This document shows, one piece after another, positions 61,579 to 64,000 of a stretch of DNA of 64,000 nucleotides (positions are counted from its first letter, which is position 1; each line of letters opens with the position of its first letter). Source of the stretch: Palsa-883 sp963847615 (lineage in GTDB: Bacteria; Pseudomonadota; Alphaproteobacteria; Acetobacterales; Acetobacteraceae). Position numbers and translations under genes: made by a program. The DNA lies in contig CAWKAN010000019.1 of assembly GCA_963847615.1 (NCBI GenBank), positions 124,001 to 188,000 of the forward strand, in the 5' to 3' direction. Under the pieces are notes generated by a model. It worked only from the letters and a program-made list of their open reading frames with translations, searched no databases and was not told where the DNA came from.

Positions 61579-62195
61579 CCGGGGTGCGCGCTCCGTGCCG
61601 GCGGCCGCGGACGCTCCGGCAGCAGCGCCGTCAGGTCCAGCCGCGCGGCCAGGTACTTGGTGTATTCCTCGGCGAGCAGGCGCGCCATCGCCAGGCTCGG
61701 CAGCTGCGAGCCCTCCGGGTCGACCGGCACGGGGTACAGCAGGACGCCGGGCACCGCGCGGCCGATCTCGGTCAGGGCCCGGGGCATGTGGTACCAGGCG
61801 GTGACCACGATCAGCGCGTGGATCTCCCTCGCCCGCACCCAGGCGGCGGTTTCGGTGGCGTTGCCGCGGGTGGATGTCGCCTGCCGGCCGAGCTCGACCC
61901 GCGCGGCCAGCGGCGCGGCCTCCACATGGGCGAGCCGGGCGAGGCTTGCCAGGTCGGTGCCCGGGCCGATGCCGGAAACCAGCAGCCACTGGGCACGTCC
62001 CGCCGCCAGCAGGCGGAGCGCGGTTTCCACCCGATCGGCGCCGCCGGTCAGCGCCACGATCCCGTCGGCGCGCGGCGGCGCCGGCTCGGTCCGGTCGGCG
62101 ACCCGAATGAACCAGGCGAGGCCAGCCGCCCAGCCGAGCAGCAGCGCCAGCACGCCCCAGCCGAGGCGGCCGGCCCGGCGCCAGGGCCGCGTCAT
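61575..62195 (-). CDS. YdcF/SanA family (DUF218) envelope protein
   Basis: 206 residues with an N-terminal membrane helix (LGWGVLALLLGWAAGLAWFI). DGIVALTGGADRVETALRLLAAGRAQWLLVSG, followed by TRGNATETAAWVRAREIHALIVVTAWYHMPRAL, is the DUF218 pattern, including the T-x-x-N-A-x-x-x-A motif and the W-Y-H-M-P-R segment. Family members ElyC and SanA affect peptidoglycan or envelope barrier function. Sits between ftsX (157 bp upstream) and the plsC-like gene (overlap 4 bp), which fits an envelope role. Confidence 0.85.
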   Translation of the reverse strand: MTRPWRRAGRLGWGVLALLLGWAAGLAWFIRVADRTEPAPPRADGIVALTGGADRVETALRLLAAGRAQWLLVSGIGPGTDLASLARLAHVEAAPLAARVELGRQATSTRGNATETAAWVRAREIHALIVVTAWYHMPRALTEIGRAVPGVLLYPVPVDPEGSQLPSLAMARLLAEEYTKYLAARLDLTALLPERPRPPARSAHPG

Positions 62196-62352
62196 GCGCG
62201 CCGCCCGACCGGGCGCGCCGCCGCCCGGTTGCCGCGCGGCTGGCGGGGGTCCCGGCCCCGCGCGCGGCCGCGTGTTGGCGTCCGCGGGCAACCGGACGCG
62301 CGATCGCGGCGGCCGGAGCGGATGACCCGGGCATCCGGCTGGGCATTGGGCA

Positions 62353-63312
62353 TCACGGCAGCCGCCGCAACCAGCGCCACACCGTGACCTGCGCCGTCAG
62401 GCAGCCGATCATCGCGGCAATCAACGGCAGCAAGGGCAGCGCCAGCCACAGCCGCGCCGGCAGTGCCGTCAGGATATCGGGGGCTACGGTCAGCCGCGGC
62501 GTCGCGCCGGCCAGCGGCGCGGCGAGGTTGGCCAAAGCCAGCAGCACCGGCAGCGCCACCAGCGCGCCGATCGCGCCGCCGACCGCGGCCAGCAGGGTGG
62601 CGCGCACGGCAAAGCGGCCGGCGATGTAGCCGTCGGTGGCGCCCAGGCCGTGGACGATCTCGATCGCCTCGCGCCGCGCGGCCAGGCCGGCCCGTGTCGC
62701 CACCGCGACCACCGTCACCGCGACGGCGGCGACCAGCAGCAGGATCATCGCGGCGCAGGCCTGCAGGCTGCGCGCCAGCACCGACAGTCGGCGCATCCAC
62801 TCGGCGTGCTGCTCGGTCATCGTGCCCGGCGCCAGCGCGTCGAGCTGCCGGGCGAGGGCTTCGATATTGGCCCCGCCGTCCGCCAGCCGCACGGCGATCA
62901 CCGCGGGCAACGGGATCGCCAGCCGGTCGGTGTCGGCGCCGAGCCATGGGCGCAGCAGTTTCCCCAACTCGGCCTCGCTGAGCGGGCGTGCCGCGGCGAC
63001 CGCCGGCGCGGCGCGCAACGCCGCCAGGACCCGTGCCATCCGCGTGCCGCCGCCCTGCGCCGCCGGATCGCCGGGCTGCGGCACCTGCACCGTCAGCGCC
63101 GAGCCGGCCCCCGCCTGCCAGGAGCTGGCCAGCGCCGCGGCGCCGACCCAGCCGCCCAGCGCCAGGACGGCAAGAAACCCCATCGCGGCCACCAGGAACG
63201 GCAGCATGCGGTCGGAGATCGCCCGGCGCAGCCCCAGTTCGTCGAACCGGGCCGGGCGCAGCAGGCGCGTGCCCCGCTGGCGAAACCCCCGGCGCATCAC
63301 GGCGCGGGCCAT
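62353..63312 (-). CDS. ftsX: Cell-division permease-like protein FtsX
   Basis: 319-residue inner-membrane protein with four helices in the FtsX layout: one N-terminal helix (FLVAAMGFLAVLALGGWVG), a periplasmic domain (about 60-170), and three C-terminal helices. MILLLVAAVAVTVVAVATRAGLAARREAIEIVHGLGATDGYIAGRFAVR is the coupling region typical of FtsX. With FtsE it regulates cell-wall hydrolases at the septum. It starts 7 bp after ftsE. The start codon could also be the next Met (residue 6). Confidence 0.88.
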   Translation of the reverse strand: MARAVMRRGFRQRGTRLLRPARFDELGLRRAISDRMLPFLVAAMGFLAVLALGGWVGAAALASSWQAGAGSALTVQVPQPGDPAAQGGGTRMARVLAALRAAPAVAAARPLSEAELGKLLRPWLGADTDRLAIPLPAVIAVRLADGGANIEALARQLDALAPGTMTEQHAEWMRRLSVLARSLQACAAMILLLVAAVAVTVVAVATRAGLAARREAIEIVHGLGATDGYIAGRFAVRATLLAAVGGAIGALVALPVLLALANLAAPLAGATPRLTVAPDILTALPARLWLALPLLPLIAAMIGCLTAQVTVWRWLRRLP

Positions 63313-63319
63313 GCTCGGG

Positions 63320-63997
<678 letters not shown>

Positions 63998-64000
63998 CGC

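Overview
GC-rich DNA from an alphaproteobacterium, most likely Rhodospirillales/Acetobacteraceae. This is inferred from the pyrH-frr-uppS-cdsA-dxr-rseP gene order, an lptG-lptD-surA block, a NadQ-like nadA operator, DUF2125, and an aerobic-type korAB with a GltD-like flavoprotein. It is chromosomal: housekeeping genes separated by many palindromic intergenic repeats. No phage, plasmid, transposase, tRNA, rRNA or CRISPR was seen.

Layout. 0-4.2 kb: MFS transporter tail, secreted alpha/beta hydrolase, flavin split-barrel protein. 4.2-8.5 kb: two adjacent palindromic repeats, each split by its own, unrelated group II intron with an intact RT/maturase. 9-16 kb: nadC and nadA, two SDRs, a metallo-hydrolase, a PIN-domain gene with a small partner, and an FAD-linked D-2-hydroxyacid dehydrogenase. 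16.3-27.4 kb: lptG-lptD-surA (outer-membrane biogenesis), then glnD and mutS. 27.6-29.3 kb: a compact three-gene cassette led by a TIGR04255-type protein. 29.5-33.4 kb: broken HigA-like antitoxin, aat, an exported protein, msrQ, an MFS remnant, and a PemK-like toxin with its antitoxin. 33.4-37.4 kb: carbohydrate-type ABC importer without an ATPase, and a 2OG-Fe(II) oxygenase. 37.6-43.8 kb: an inositol-monophosphatase/ADP-ribosylglycohydrolase-like fusion, a hydrolase, chrA, zwf and glk. 43.8-48.5 kb: the 2-oxoacid:ferredoxin oxidoreductase operon. 49-52.5 kb: acyl-CoA carboxyltransferase, enoyl-CoA hydratase, SDR. 53-58.4 kb: the pyrH-to-rseP operon. 58.6-64 kb: trmO, DUF2125, plsC-like, ydcF-like, ftsX, ftsE.

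How the genes work together. The envelope theme is strong: LptG/LptD move LPS to the surface; SurA folds outer-membrane proteins; Dxr and UppS feed isoprenoid and peptidoglycan carrier synthesis; CdsA and the PlsC-like protein make phospholipid; FtsEX links to cell division. Zwf and Glk feed the pentose-phosphate/Entner-Doudoroff routes, and KorAB probably supplies an oxoacid oxidation step.

Two cautions. Many conserved genes between 9.8 and 36.5 kb (nadC, surA, glnD, mutS, aat, the ABC importer) carry single-base frameshifts, up to a dozen in glnD, while 37-64 kb is clean; sequencing error is the likeliest reason. Product names rest on reading motifs by eye, with no database search.
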